Part shown: positions 46,431 to 59,800 of the stretch, piece after piece | How positions within the stretch are numbered: position 1 is the stretch's first letter | Layout of the letters: each line of letters opens with the position of its first letter | DNA from: Ooceraea biroi | Taxonomy: Eukaryota > Arthropoda > Insecta > Hymenoptera > Formicidae | Direction: 5' to 3' | Assembly: GCF_003672135.1 (NCBI RefSeq) | Contig: NC_039517.1 | Location: 1 to 64,000, forward strand | DNA: 64,000 bases | Notes under the pieces: model-generated | Seen by the model: only the letters and a program-made list of their open reading frames with translations | Databases searched by the model: none | Told to the model about the DNA's origin: nothing | Position numbers and translations under genes: made by a program

Positions 46431-49400
46431 AAAATCAAATCACCCGACATTGACGTTGACTCTTAGTTGACAACTGGACAGTTGTCAGTTACGAAATCAT
46501 TTCGAATCACATCGCGACACGCACAGTGCACAATTTTATTCCTTCAACGTGGCTTTATCAATTCGTTCATGCGAATTGTCGATGTAACTAGATTCGCTTC
46601 GCGGAATCGCGCGCGACGTGTTCGCTCGACAAAATTACCGCGACACGTGTCAGCCGTCATCAATATCATGGACCTTCTATACACATCGAGATAGCGATTT
46701 TCGTTCCCTCCGATATCGCTTAAAACAACGTGTCCTTCGGACACGGAAACTTGCTTTTCTCGGAAGCACAACGGAACGGAAGCCATTAGATACACGAGTA
46801 GTTCTCGTTGAACGTACATATAATACGGATCATAATAATTATGATACGGGTATGACTGTTTCTTCAATTTAAAGTTGCTAGAATGTGCAGGATCAGGAGA
46901 ATCAGTACAATTACGACTTATTTAATTAATTAACTAACATTCCATTAACTGTAACATATATATGTTTTTTGTGTTTCTGCATCTGCATCTGTTGACGCAT
47001 GCTTTTTTTCCCATGTACTGTACATTGTTGTAAAACTTGTTCTTTTTGATGCGACATTTATGCGACATGGCGTCATCAATTCGTTAAGCATAGGATTTTT
47101 CAATACTTTTTTTTCTGTCTTATAAAAGTTTGCAAGAACTAAATTTATTATATTAAGAATTCATTATTTTCTTTTCCGTTAATCGCTAGAAATTAAAATC
47201 AATTAACTTTGGTTTATTTTTAATTATATTTATTCGCGTGATTGCATGTACAATGGAGCATCGCTTTCGCGCCGAAACATATGGAAACATCACCACGAGG
47301 ATGCAAGAGATCGTTCCTGTGGTAGGTATTTGGATTACAACCAAAGGAACGCTCGTGACTCGATATTAATGAAACAAAAGATGGCAGAGGATGATTACAG
47401 AATATTTTGCGAGCGAACAAGCGACGTCACCGACAATCAATACGGTGAGTAGTTATGACGTCGAAGGACGATGTCACCGTCGCTACGCGCGCAGGGAGAT
47501 GTCGCACGATGACAATTTTTGTTAAATAATATAAAAATTGTAAACTGTGTTAAACTGTGTTTTTTTAATCAGATAAGCAGTTAAACGATTTCTTCGATAT
47601 TTTAAAGAACGTCATCTTGTATCCTATTAAAAAAAGCTAACTTCAGCGCTTTAAAATGTTTAATCATTTTATCGGGATAATGGCTGTATAAATTTGAGTA
47701 ATGAATTGCTACGCAAAGACTACCTAGTTCGTGTTGGAAAGTTCAAACGGTTTTCAGTCCTTACAATTTGTGAGAATTAAACTTGTCACGGGCAAAGGGG
47801 TAAAGGGGGAGAATCTACAAAAAAACTTTTGATTTAGACAAATCTGATTTCATTCGTAGTTTCGGTTATTTGTATACGACGATCATATGATCGGTCTTCG
47901 CTTTCGAAAACGCACTTTTATTTGCCGCGAGAAGTGCGACAAGCGGATAATGAGAGCGGTCGCGGCATGGAGCAGTGGTCTCAGGTACCCGTTAAAATCG
48001 ATATTTCAAGTGGGTCAGTAGGTTACCAGGCGAAGGATGATAAGAAGTCACCTCGAGCCACGAGGATCGTCACCGTTAACGATAAGACATCCCGCTAAGT
48101 GAACGAATGTAACCAAGAATTTTTAGGACTTGATCATTTACTTTCAGGACAACTTCGGTTATTATATTTTTCTCTCACTATGTGTAAATAAGCCGAGTAT
48201 AAATTAGGAGGATCATAAATGCAAAGTAAAAGCAAAACAAGAATGTTTAAAGAATGAGAAAAAGCGAGGAACAAGAAGCACTTCCCTCTTGGGAATTCCT
48301 CATAGGGCATCATTCTGAAAATCTCAGCTGGCCCTCGACTCTAAATTCGCATAGCTGTGGCTCTTTGGTTAAGTTAACATTCCGACATAAAAATTCCATA
48401 ATTTTGATAAGAGTCCTAGATTTCGTTATTGTTTAAAAATAGAGTTTCACCAGATTAACGCTATAGCTACGCTTCGAAACTGGGGTGTCAAGTTCGCATT
48501 CAAAATAGTTTTGAATAGTATAGACACACTCTCTTTCTCTCTCACTCACTCTTTTGAAGTATTCTATAGTGTCGGATAAATAAAAAACATTTTTGGTAGC
48601 GGATAAAAAAAGATGAAAAGCTATACAATTTTTATATCGAGATGCTGACTTTACTCTTTCGTCGTGGGAAACGCACAAGTCTTGCTCGAGCGAGCAAGCC
48701 ACGCGCTCAGAAACGTGATTCGCACTGATGATTCGTTCGCATGTTCGCGGAAACGCGAAGCGAGAGAGATCAGCGCGGCTGGCGCCGTCGACTAATTATG
48801 GTCTTGCAGCCAATCAGTTATGTTACACGAGACTGGCAATTTTTCTAATTCGCGATCTCTCGTGCGTTACCTCAAGTCTGTACGTACTTGAATCAAAACA
48901 TATGTATCTTCTCTTCAGAAGAGTATATGTTTTGTCTTGTGTTAGAAGAGAAGCAACGGCACGGCGACGCACGCAATCTATGTGTCGCGTCGGTGTACGC
49001 GCATGGACACGATACGTAGCGTTCTCACTGCCACCCATGCTAGCGTATGCTACCAAAGTATGCTGCTTTCTGCTGCCACACGCGAGCAACTTAATCCAAG
49101 CGTGCACGCGGTAAGAAACTGTTCTTATCGTGACCGCCGCGTATCGAGAAGGAACACAATGTTACGTAAATTGACATGTAGTAATGTACGTTACAGCGTT
49201 CAGCGAGTATCCGTTTGCACTTTACGGATATGCATACGCGTTTCTCGCACTTTTGATCCCACTTTGGAACGTGAGATTCGCGAATTCGCGAATTCGCGAA
49301 TTCGCACGATCATGGTAATAGGCTAATGCTGTATATTTCGCGCGGAGAAGTCGGTAAAAATGACATCAAATACTCTTCTCTTTTGCCATAAAGATTATTT

Positions 49401-51418
49401 TTTGCTTTCCGATCTATTCGTATGCGGCTGAACGTCTTTAGAACCTTGGAATATTTTTATCTCCCTTTTTCCGAGGTAACACCTATCTGTGCCAAGCAAG
49501 AGAAAATAATGTATCCTTAATCGCAAGATCCAGACAATTCTTATTGTTGGAATGGAAAATTGTCTACTTTCGCACTTTTTTTTCCAGAATTTTTCTTGGT
49601 AAATTTTAAGCAATGTCTTCGCGAATTGTATTGTGTTGCATTCGTGTATTTCAAGTTTTATACGCTTTTCTAATATATATTTTCTAATATGTATACGATG
49701 AGACACCCAGGAAAAAGAAACGCATGCAGGACGAAAGATATTACGCAGTTAATTTCATAGTTTGATACTCGCAATTATGCCACTCCTAGCTTCCTTCACT
49801 CGCCGATTGTTCACCGTTATGCAATTTACACATAACAGGAAACGAGATCTAACCTTACGCGTCATTACTACTTGCTACTATTGTTTTTTCAACGTGCACA
49901 TTTTCAATTTCATTGACAAGAATTTTTCAAGATTGTCAGAATTTCCGAAGAATTTTGATAGAACCTGATAGAAGGGGCAATTTTCAACGCAGCGCGACGT
50001 CGGTTCTTTGCAATTAAGCAAAGACCCGTCACTGTCGCGGCTCTTGAACGCTGCCTTGGAGCAGGCATCGAATACTCAACGGACGAATCGCTCGATACGT
50101 GGATCGATAGTGGCGACAACGATCGTTTGACGTAAGCGCGTCATGACGTGACGTCGCGTTCTGTGACTTACCAGCGAATTTAATATGTGTTACACCGTTG
50201 AAACGTAATAGCACGCTCGCGCACGTGGTCGCCCGTCACACGTAAGACGAGATGACTGACAACGAGGGATAACGAAGCACTTTATTTGGAAAAGTCAGGT
50301 TCGCGCGAGGATTCTCCGAATTCACGTGCATCGTTTCGATATTTTCGCTGACGGAACTTACCGATATTAATATACATTATATATGGGAATGCATGAACAC
50401 GACACGTCAAATCTTCAAAGATGATATTGAATGAGACGAGAAATTGTAAACGGTCTTTCAATAAATGGCAAAATTATTTTATATCGATTAAAACAATTGA
50501 AACAGTGGAAATAATGGAATTACGCGGTTAAAATAAGTAAATGCTTTTCAATATAAATAAACTGATTGATTTTTAGCAAATCGCCGTAACATTTGACAAT
50601 GACTGCGATTCGTACCTCAAGTAACACAAGATGCGACACTAAAACGCGGCCAAAGTTTACGAAGGACGATAATCGGCTTCGCACGCACGCTTGTAGTTCT
50701 CTTATAAACGCCTTCCGGCGTTGGTAGGTTTCGGAACGCGCCGCGTCGCATCGTACCTTCGTCCGTCCGTCGGATGACGTCAACAAGTTTTTCCATTTTT
50801 CCAAGAAATCTAGTTGCCACTCGGGCTTAATCGAGCGAAAATGTAGCACGAGATCAAATTTACCGCGCAACGTAATAATATTCGATTCAGTTTTGAATTA
50901 CGAGAGCGAGCAAATTATACTTGCTGTAATGCGAAAGGAACGTGCAACGACTCAACCGCTAACGAATGAAAATTTATTCATTTTTTATCGAAATTCCAAT
51001 TTTCTCAATCTATCGAGAGCGGATTGTTAATTTAACAATCCTTCTTAACACTAGATTTACCGAGAGAGACAAAATAACTTGTTACAATGATTAGTCATTT
51101 TCATTAAATCTTATTTTCCAGTTTTTCCTTTACCTAACTTGTTCTTTTGAAAACCAAGTCATTTCGATCTCTCCGGTATGTATGAATGGAAATAGGTATG
51201 CAAATATGCAAATCTGTATGCGTAAACCTGTAGTTCTATGATTCCCAAATCCGTTAAATTGATTGTTAAATATCAACGTGCAACATCGAATATGAAATAC
51301 TTGAGACTCGTTGACCTTGCAAATCATGGATTCTGAGTCTCCTCTCGAAGTAGGTTCCGATGCAAACTAAGCGGTATTACACTTGGCTGCGAGATATCGT
51401 TCCACTGTTGTTGAATCA

Positions 51419-51448
51419 CGCGCCGCCGCCGCCGCCGCCGCCGCCGCA
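51419..51448. repeat. (CGC)n trinucleotide run
   Basis: About 10 units in a non-coding stretch. Confidence 0.9.
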
Positions 51449-52180
51449 CGCAACGCAATGGGCTCAACCTTGGTGATTCAAGCGAAGCGAGCCGAAAATT
51501 GAGATCCGGGAGTCGTCGCAAGTCAGTTCGCGGAACGTGATAAATGGATTGAATAACGTTGTGCTGCGTGCTCAAAATAACAATTTTGCCGCCGCGCCGC
51601 ACTCACGTTGGTACACGTGAGAGTGCAAGTACTCCAGATGTATACACGTATATCATGTTATTTCACTCTGCTATTATATCCATGCACATTGGACGTCACG
51701 AAGGACTAGCACGCAGCCAAGGACAATCGACTCGCTACTGACCAACGTCATTATCGCGCTCCATCAGATGCTCCAGAGAAAGGAACTCGAGGTATCGAGA
51801 TTCGTCGATTAACGGCTAAGTTCACATCATACACGTGTTTAGTATCGTACACGGACAGAGAGCACAACTCGAACGTTTCGCGTCTAGACGTGAAAAATCC
51901 GAGCTAATCATCACCGAGTCGCTCGCTTGGAACAACGCATAAAGTCGTTCCGATGCGCGGACATTGAAAAGATACTTTCTTCTCGTTCACCAAGTTGGGA
52001 AGGCTCTCGCGCAAAGCGCAATCGAGAATTACGAGGGTGCTTTTCGCGACATCGATTTGCAAGGTGCCATTGTCGCATCGAATCTGCTCCGAGAATTTAA
52101 AAGCGAGGAAATATCCAGCTCGTGACGACAGCGGCAACAGCAGTGGCGGTGGCGGTGATGGAGACGCTAGAGTTCGTCGG

Positions 52181-52256
52181 CCGCGCCGCGCCGCGCCGCG
52201 CCACGCCACGCCGCGCCACGCCACGCCACGCCACGCCACGCCACGCCACGCCGCGC
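52181..52256. repeat. CGCCA/CGCCG pentamer minisatellite
   Basis: About 15 pentamer units in which the last base alternates between A and G, in a GC-rich island (about 52120-52330). Long frames here are repeat artefacts. Confidence 0.88.
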
Positions 52257-54991
52257 ACAACGAACGAGCAACCAAGCGAGCGAATAAACGAGTATAATCG
52301 ACGAGCACCGTACCAATAATCGCAAACGGTGGACGAGCAACTGGTTTTTTCATTTGCACACACGCGCACACACTCCTAGCTTCCCCACGTTTTTAACCTC
52401 CGCCAGCACGCGCACAATCGTTCCATCACGTAATATACGTATGGAATTGTTGCTGAAAACACTCACCTGAATCGCCATACACATTGAATATGGAAGCTAC
52501 GGTAGGGCGTTCGTTAGCGAAAACGCGACTCCGTAAGCGATAGGAAACACGCCGTACACTCGCCCACTCGACACGTCCACACGCCAAAGAAGCCCGTGAA
52601 CAACTGACGTTAAGATGGACGAACGGAGACGGAGAGACGCCCGACCCGACGCCGCGCGCCGTTGGGAGCAGCATCGTAGGAGAAGAAGTGGGGGCAAGAA
52701 TCCCGCGCATGTGCGAGCGTTAGCAGACGGCAGACGCTGTTGCGATCTTTCCGTCACTTTCAAGCGGTTATATTATTCATATTTTTCTCATTGATAGATT
52801 TCTGTTTATGATTGTCTATTATTAAACGGACAGACGCAGCAAATTGTTTTTCGGAGATTGACTTTTTACTCGCAGCGCTGCCGAGTGCGGACGCTTCAAC
52901 TTTCTTACCTTTCTTATTAATACGATCCAGATTTCAGATAACAGTTTTCAAAACATTTATTCCATTGTAAATACATTGTTTGTTCGTGCCTTAATTCCAA
53001 AAATTAGGCTTGTATACAAGTCAAGAAAAAGGCGATTTCGATCATTATGATTATTATCTGTTTTCTCGAGTCGAAACGGAAGTTTCACTATAATAGTCGC
53101 TACTGTCTTTTTCGATTCGATTGTAGCTATTGGCTCTTATCGCGTACCGTGTGCAAAAGCTATGTCCGTTTTATGTATTCTCCGAAAATCGCTAAAGTAC
53201 AATATATCCATTTTAGTTTTGTAAAAAAAGAAATAAATTATAAGAGGCGAAAAAGCTTTTGCTGGTAATCCCAATAGAGAGTCACGTTACGAATTTGTTC
53301 TATTGAATTTTTCTTTTCGTCTATGTGTAATCATGAGAATGAGAGAGGCTAACTAAATTTTCTTTCTAACGTGCATATAACGTAATATATGACCAATTGA
53401 TTTACGTAAATATTTCAATCATGTGACATTCCATCACTTTTTATCTACATAATGTTATAAACAACTTAGTATTGCAATTCTCGTGAAATATGCGCGATAT
53501 CTCTGTACTACATGGAATAGTATTCTGTCGGATCGAACCGTTTCATTGTGCAAACGCCTCAAACGTATACTGTGCGCGTACACGCACGCACTCGAAATTT
53601 CATAAATCTCTAAAAATCTGCCGCATCGTTGGATATTTTCTATTATTTTCTGTATCACACCCCTTCTTCATATATCGACCATGTGTTTCGAGCGATGTTT
53701 CACAAAAAGCACATCGTCTCGCTTAATTGAAATCGTTGAAGATAAATTATCCGAGAGAAAACGTAATGGTGACGTTTACTCCGACAAGTTTCTCTTAATA
53801 TGTCCTTGTTAATTTCCGCGTCACGATCGATCATTGCATATTGCTTTCGTAAATACGATAGATTATCAATTATTAGCTCGTTATCACTCATTAGTGCTAA
53901 TCGTAACATTATATACATTCGGCTTACATTATGGTCCCTACAAAAAATACATTACATCTATAAGCAGTATCTTACGTTATCGTAATAATCATATAATATG
54001 TACATAACAGTTTTCATTTAAATGTAGTATGATCTCTAGTGAATACTTGATCGTTCCTTCTCTTACTTTCTCCGTTGCGCGTGTCAACACGTGCACACAT
54101 GCGCATGGAATGTGGCGATTTGAGGAATTACAACGAAATGTCCAAAATGCACCCGATCAAAAATCTACTGTTATTATCGACTATCATAGCAGTATTAATA
54201 GCAGTATTAATAGCAGTATTAATAGCAGTATTAGTAGTAGTAAGTAGTAATAGTAATAACTGCGCAACGCAATGAGATAGTCGAACCTGATGTTAACTAA
54301 ACAGAAACGGAAGATGAGAAAATCAGAAAGATTTGGTGAAAAGAAATCTGGTAATGGAAATATATATTTATGTTATGTCCACCCATTAACACACTGAACG
54401 ATTCGAAAGCTCGTCGACGATACACCTTCTCGTGCGATAGCAACTTATATAAAGAATTTTTGAAAAATCGCTAATCGGGGTAGTACTTTCTTCGTCTTCG
54501 CTTTCGGGCACCCGTAGTCACGCAATAAATTCTATTTAAGTAACATCGTTGAAAGATATCAGCTAGAAATTATGGATTACGCGCGAATTAATCAATTCTT
54601 CGAAATTGTTTACGCCGTACCATCACTTTCCCTCTAGTCTTCTCAATACACTATCGATCTATCATGGCAACCTCACGAACGAGATCTTTTGTATTACGAT
54701 GCGATGCATGCGTTTTCTCAGATCTGTCATCTTGTAAATCGCTAACTATCTACAGTACGATTATTTCGGACAAAATATGTCCCACGTGAATATGTCCGCA
54801 TTTTCTTTCGTTTCTCGGCATGTAAATCGAATCGAATTTGATTTAACGCATTTTTTTTCTCTCTATTCACAGCACTTGTTATTACTCTCTACTATCTTCT
54901 TCAAAAGTTACCGTTGGGAAGAGATTTATATCACAAAGTTAGATGTATACATACACGTGACAAGACGTCACTTTACTACTTGGGCACACAT

Positions 54992-54994
54992 TCA

Positions 54995-55046
<52 letters not shown>

Positions 55047-55048
55047 CA
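54992..55048. repeat. (ACGC)n tetranucleotide run
   Basis: About 14 units, followed by an (ACAC/ATAC)-rich tail. Confidence 0.9.
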
Positions 55049-56850
55049 CACATACACATACATGTATGTCTGTACGTATGTATATGTATTTAGTATTTTA
55101 ATAGGTAAAGTTATATGGAGGTTACACGCATCGCTCTTTTCAAAACTGGAGCGAACGGTCGTCGTCCGTGACCAAGTTTTTACATTAAACATGACATTTT
55201 CGGAAATGTAACGCTTCTGCGTCTAGACGCAAAATTTACTTTGTTGTCGAGGCAAACAGCACAGAGGATACAGAAAATTATGCAAATCGATCGGTTAATG
55301 TATTTTAATTACGGTCAAATCTCTCGTACTACGTATCTTTCATTGAGAATGAGAATCAAAGCGCAAGCTTATAGGTATCTCCTCTATAATGCTATAATGC
55401 TATAATCTTCTTCTTCTTCCTCTTCTTTATACGGTATATATATTTGTGAATTCTATATTGATAGTTAAATTAGGAGCGTTTCTACCCTCTGTAGAATTTC
55501 ATTCCTGAGTAATTTCATATAGTTTCCTTTTACATCGAAATTGATTCGAGAGAGGCTTTCAGGTACGAAGCAAATAACGCTCCACGTAGAGAGCGAGTTG
55601 TTTGCGTAAAGCCAGAGGATTCATTTGTGAGAAAGAAATTTAATTCCGGTTATTCCTCGATTCCCGCAAATCCGAGTTTTCAGTTTTCGTTGCTTGGAAG
55701 CATTCGTATCATGTACGCGTGTATAGAATGGTGACTCATTACTTTCTATCGGAAACGTCCTTAGGGAACAACTGATTAAATCAGCAAAGAAGAGTGAAAG
55801 GAAAACGGAGGCTAAGAGATCACGTGCGATACTTGCATCGATAGCGTAGGCTTTTACAGTAATACTTGTATAATCTACGGAAAAATATAAAATACAGATC
55901 AACGTGTCATTTAACAAGAGAGATTATTCACGTTTTACTTGTTACGTTAATTCTCTGTTTATCTTACTATGCTAAATTGACTACCTGTTTTCTTTCGAGA
56001 ATTCTAACCCTAAGTCATAAAATAAATCGTAGCTTTTTGTTCCGCGTTCTGCATCTAGTGATATCATATATAGATCGTTAGTTCTGGTACTTGTTAATTC
56101 ATTACTTTTTAAATATACATTTGTATCTCTCTAGTCTTGTATTTCTTAAGGCAGGAATTTCCATATTTACAATTTCATCGTTACGCTCGCCAAGGCTCAT
56201 TCTTTCTTCGTCGGATTCCATCCGGACGAGAATAGAACCTCATCCGTATTTCTTTTATCTCTTTGTTCTCGTTAATGATATACGTAGTAACGGTATAAAT
56301 CAAAATGTGCAGCAATATAATTTCAAGTTGTACGTTTTTAACCCAACTACACATTGTGTGTGTGTGTGTGTATACACTATGTGATTGCAGTAAAAATTTA
56401 TGCTCTAGTGATGTATTATCTCCTAAAAGTAACTCGGATATTTAAATTTGTGACAAATTATGTCAAATAATAAATAACAGCTATGTATACGTATATACGT
56501 ATTTCTATAAAAAAAAAGGAAAATATGTAAAATATATAATTAAATGTACATTATATTTACATTCTTACTAGAGCATATCGGACGCCGTGCGAACTTTCGC
56601 TCTCTTTCTATGAATATTATTGTAACGTGTCTTTTTGCTTCTCAGTAAGAAGATATAAGCAATGCACACGGGGATATGCGAGTCTGCAACACTAAAAGCC
56701 TTCATTGGTAAGTAAGAGTGTAAAATAATCCGTCACAAATTTATCTATCATCAATTTGGTATACATACATACATACATGTGTGTGTGTATATATGTATAT
56801 ATATATATATATATATATTTATTTCTATAACTTCTAATATAAAATAAACA

Positions 56851-59800
56851 TTAATCATCGCGACTACGAGTTTCCGTTACACCGCTCGAGGGTTTGACCT
56901 CAAACTCCGGATTTTGCATAGCGAGCGGCAACGCTTGCCTCGTGTCGCGGACCTCGGTTTCTGTATTTCTCGAGCGACTCGCCGTATCCGTTGAATCTTG
57001 TGTCCGATTCGACGACTCGGTCTCCTCGAGATTCGTCGATTTCGTGGGTTCGGTGGGTGACGAGATGGAGGATGGTGTTGCGATCTCGGAACTCGGCAGA
57101 GTTGCGTCGCCGTCTCCCAAATTCTGATGCGGTTTCTCTTCAAACACTACCAACATACGACAGCTTATATTATCGTTGTTAATTAAGTTATGAGCGTATC
57201 CTTATAGGTATTATTCAGTGTGTCCACAATGTGGACTCCACATCCAATCATCAAATCATCATGTTTTATCACGATTCTTTCCATTGTTGGCGAGCAGAAA
57301 GCATATTCGCATATGCGCATGTACAATCAATCGCAATAATTGAGCTTCTTTATAGATATATTAATATGAAAAAGCAACTGTCACTCACGTTTATCTAGAC
57401 TGATAATTGACCCTACGAATTCATTAACGGTAAAGGAGGGCAGTTGGTCTTCCATTTGCCTTCTCCTTCTTACTAGCCACCAATCGATTAGAAACAACGC
57501 CAGAGCTAGAATTTTTATTCCAGCACACAGGCCGACGTATCTGTGAAATCGTCGTGAAATATGGATATAAAGATATATGTATGGATATAAAGATGATCGT
57601 ATGTGTTAAAGATGGTGCATGTCACCTGTATCTAAATTGCTCGATGTCGTACAGCAGACATCGACCACCCTTCTCCCCACAAGTGCTTTTCCATAATAAA
57701 CACGTCGAGTCGATTAAATTGCCAAACAATATCGGTGCTGGTATATAGCCGAATAACCGAAAAATGACAAACTGCATGCCCAAGGCAAAAGATCTCTCCT
57801 CTTCGGAAACCGATCTGTATATAGTCAACAGTCCAGTTTAGCGTGAAGGAATCAATTTAAATGATATATCATTACTTACCGTAATACTATCATAAGTAGT
57901 GGCATTTGAGTTACGGCGACGATGAATGTCATGAAGAATAAAAGAATCAGAAACGGAAATATCGTTCTACATGGTGAAGTACAAGGACCTGCGGTTGCTA
58001 CTGGCACGACGGTCACCTCTGCAAATTCCGGAGCTGCCGGTGGTAGCACCGTCAAATTACCGTGTATACCTTTAACAATATAAAATATAATAAATATATA
58101 GAGAATTGATTTTTATTTTAATATGCTAATCTTTTTTTTTACATTCTCTAAGATACGCGCACTATATGTTAATGGTAAACTCTTGTTATTTTCTCGAGAT
58201 GAAAATCCTAATAAACATTGTAATATTAGATCATCTGAGGTTTAGACAAAGCACATATAGACACATATAGACACATATAGACACTTATAGACACTCGATA
58301 CTTTGACTTACATGCACAATTTGTGAAATTTGATTTGGAACTGAAGGCAGTGCAGCCTGCGTGGCACGGGCTGAAATACGTCAGACCGTTGTTACCGCAA
58401 ACCGGCTCGACGTCCGTCATTCGACACTCGCAACCAAAGTTGCACGCGGCAGTGAGATTCACTTGAAAGGGCTCCGGGCCCTTTGTGCTACTGTTAAAGT
58501 ATGGAATAGTGGTCCCAGCCATCTTCACGTTCTCGCAGCCGAGAAAGAACAACAGGCCGTAACACACCAGACAGATTATGTTCGAGACGAGAACGAATTG
58601 CACCGCGCCCTTCGGCCTGAGCTCTAAGCGCTTGAGCATACATCCGCCGAAAAAGATGCCGATGCAGGCGCCCGGTATCGCAACCGAGCCGGTAAAGATG
58701 CTCGCTTGACTCTTTCCCAGGCTAAACTGCGTCTCGAGGTATTTAGGCAGAAATACTACGAAGCCGGACACAATCACCAGCTCCATGCACGCTCCTAGAC
58801 ACGTCACGACATAAACTGGATTGCACACGAGCCTCCACATACTTCGCGGAATATCTGTTGGCAGCAAAGGAAGGAGCAAAGATTATTACCGTATTAAACT
58901 TGTTGATTCTTGACAATTTACTTCAAGAGATCATTCAAGTTATATATTTTCTTATGATGTATTGATAAATCCAAAAAACAAGTAATATCTTTGTGAACAT
59001 ACTAAATGCTATTGATCCAATAGCGACAACAATGTGGATTACGCGTGATGACAATGACACGATAATCATCTCGTACAAAGTAATTTACCTTTAACATCTT
59101 TGCCGTAACCACTATCGTCCATTTTCTCTTTCGATTGTTGTTCCTTTTCTTTTTGTGTTATGGGTTTGTTTTTTTCGATAATTCGTATCTTCTCTTTTTC
59201 ACGTTGTAACGTTTTCGGAAAACTGAAGAAAGGTATCGCCACTAGAATGAGGAGCAATCCGCAAAGTAGAAATCCACCCCACCACATACCGACCCATCTA
59301 TGATCTCCGGGATCTGTTACATTTATGTAATATATAAGTGAATGTTTCGCTTATCACGAAAATAACAATCGAGAGAGATGGTGATGAAGAAGAATTTGAG
59401 AAACAGCTTTCTCTTACCGATGCTTATGATTGTGCCGGAAAACGAATCCATATGAAAGGATAAAAGATATGCCCCAAGAAGAAAACCTAACACTGGTCCA
59501 AAGGCTGCCATACTATACATACAACCTGAAAGGAAGACTTTCAACTTTTATATTAAACTTTTAACATGGGCATTCTTTGATGTAAGAAATATTTTGAATG
59601 CAAGTGTATAAATCATAATGACTAAAAAAATAATGACAAAAGATTTTATTGCGGATAATCACAAATTAAAATCATAAATTAAAATATTAAACCTAACAAT
59701 GATTATCTATTTCTTAAACTGCTTCAAACAATCTTACTTTAGAGTAATATTGATAACTAGAAAGAAATTGGCCAAGAGCCAAGAGAACGAGGTGCTAGAC

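Larger units (their letters stand above)
40348..56850. other. 16.5-kb stretch without recognisable coding exons
   Basis: No exon with family similarity, tRNA or element was recognised on either strand. Frames here are short, or are produced by tandem repeats. The stretch probably contains the promoter and distal 5' exons of PTP4A, regulatory DNA and possibly unrecognised non-coding transcripts. Microsatellites: (CG)n 41435-41456, octamers 45041-45223, (CGG)n 46395-46430, gaattcgc repeats 49275-49305, (CGC)n 51419-51448, CGCCR pentamers 52181-52256, agcagtattaat repeats 54190-54235, (ACGC)n 54992-55048. Confidence 0.6.

Noticed and set aside
47245..47452. 68-codon + strand frame ending before a GTGAGT
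   Set aside because: No family similarity and no second exon found; could be chance.
51904..52371. 155-codon minus-strand frame with Trp-Arg-Gly-Val-Ala repeats
   Set aside because: Caused by the CGCCR pentamer minisatellite.
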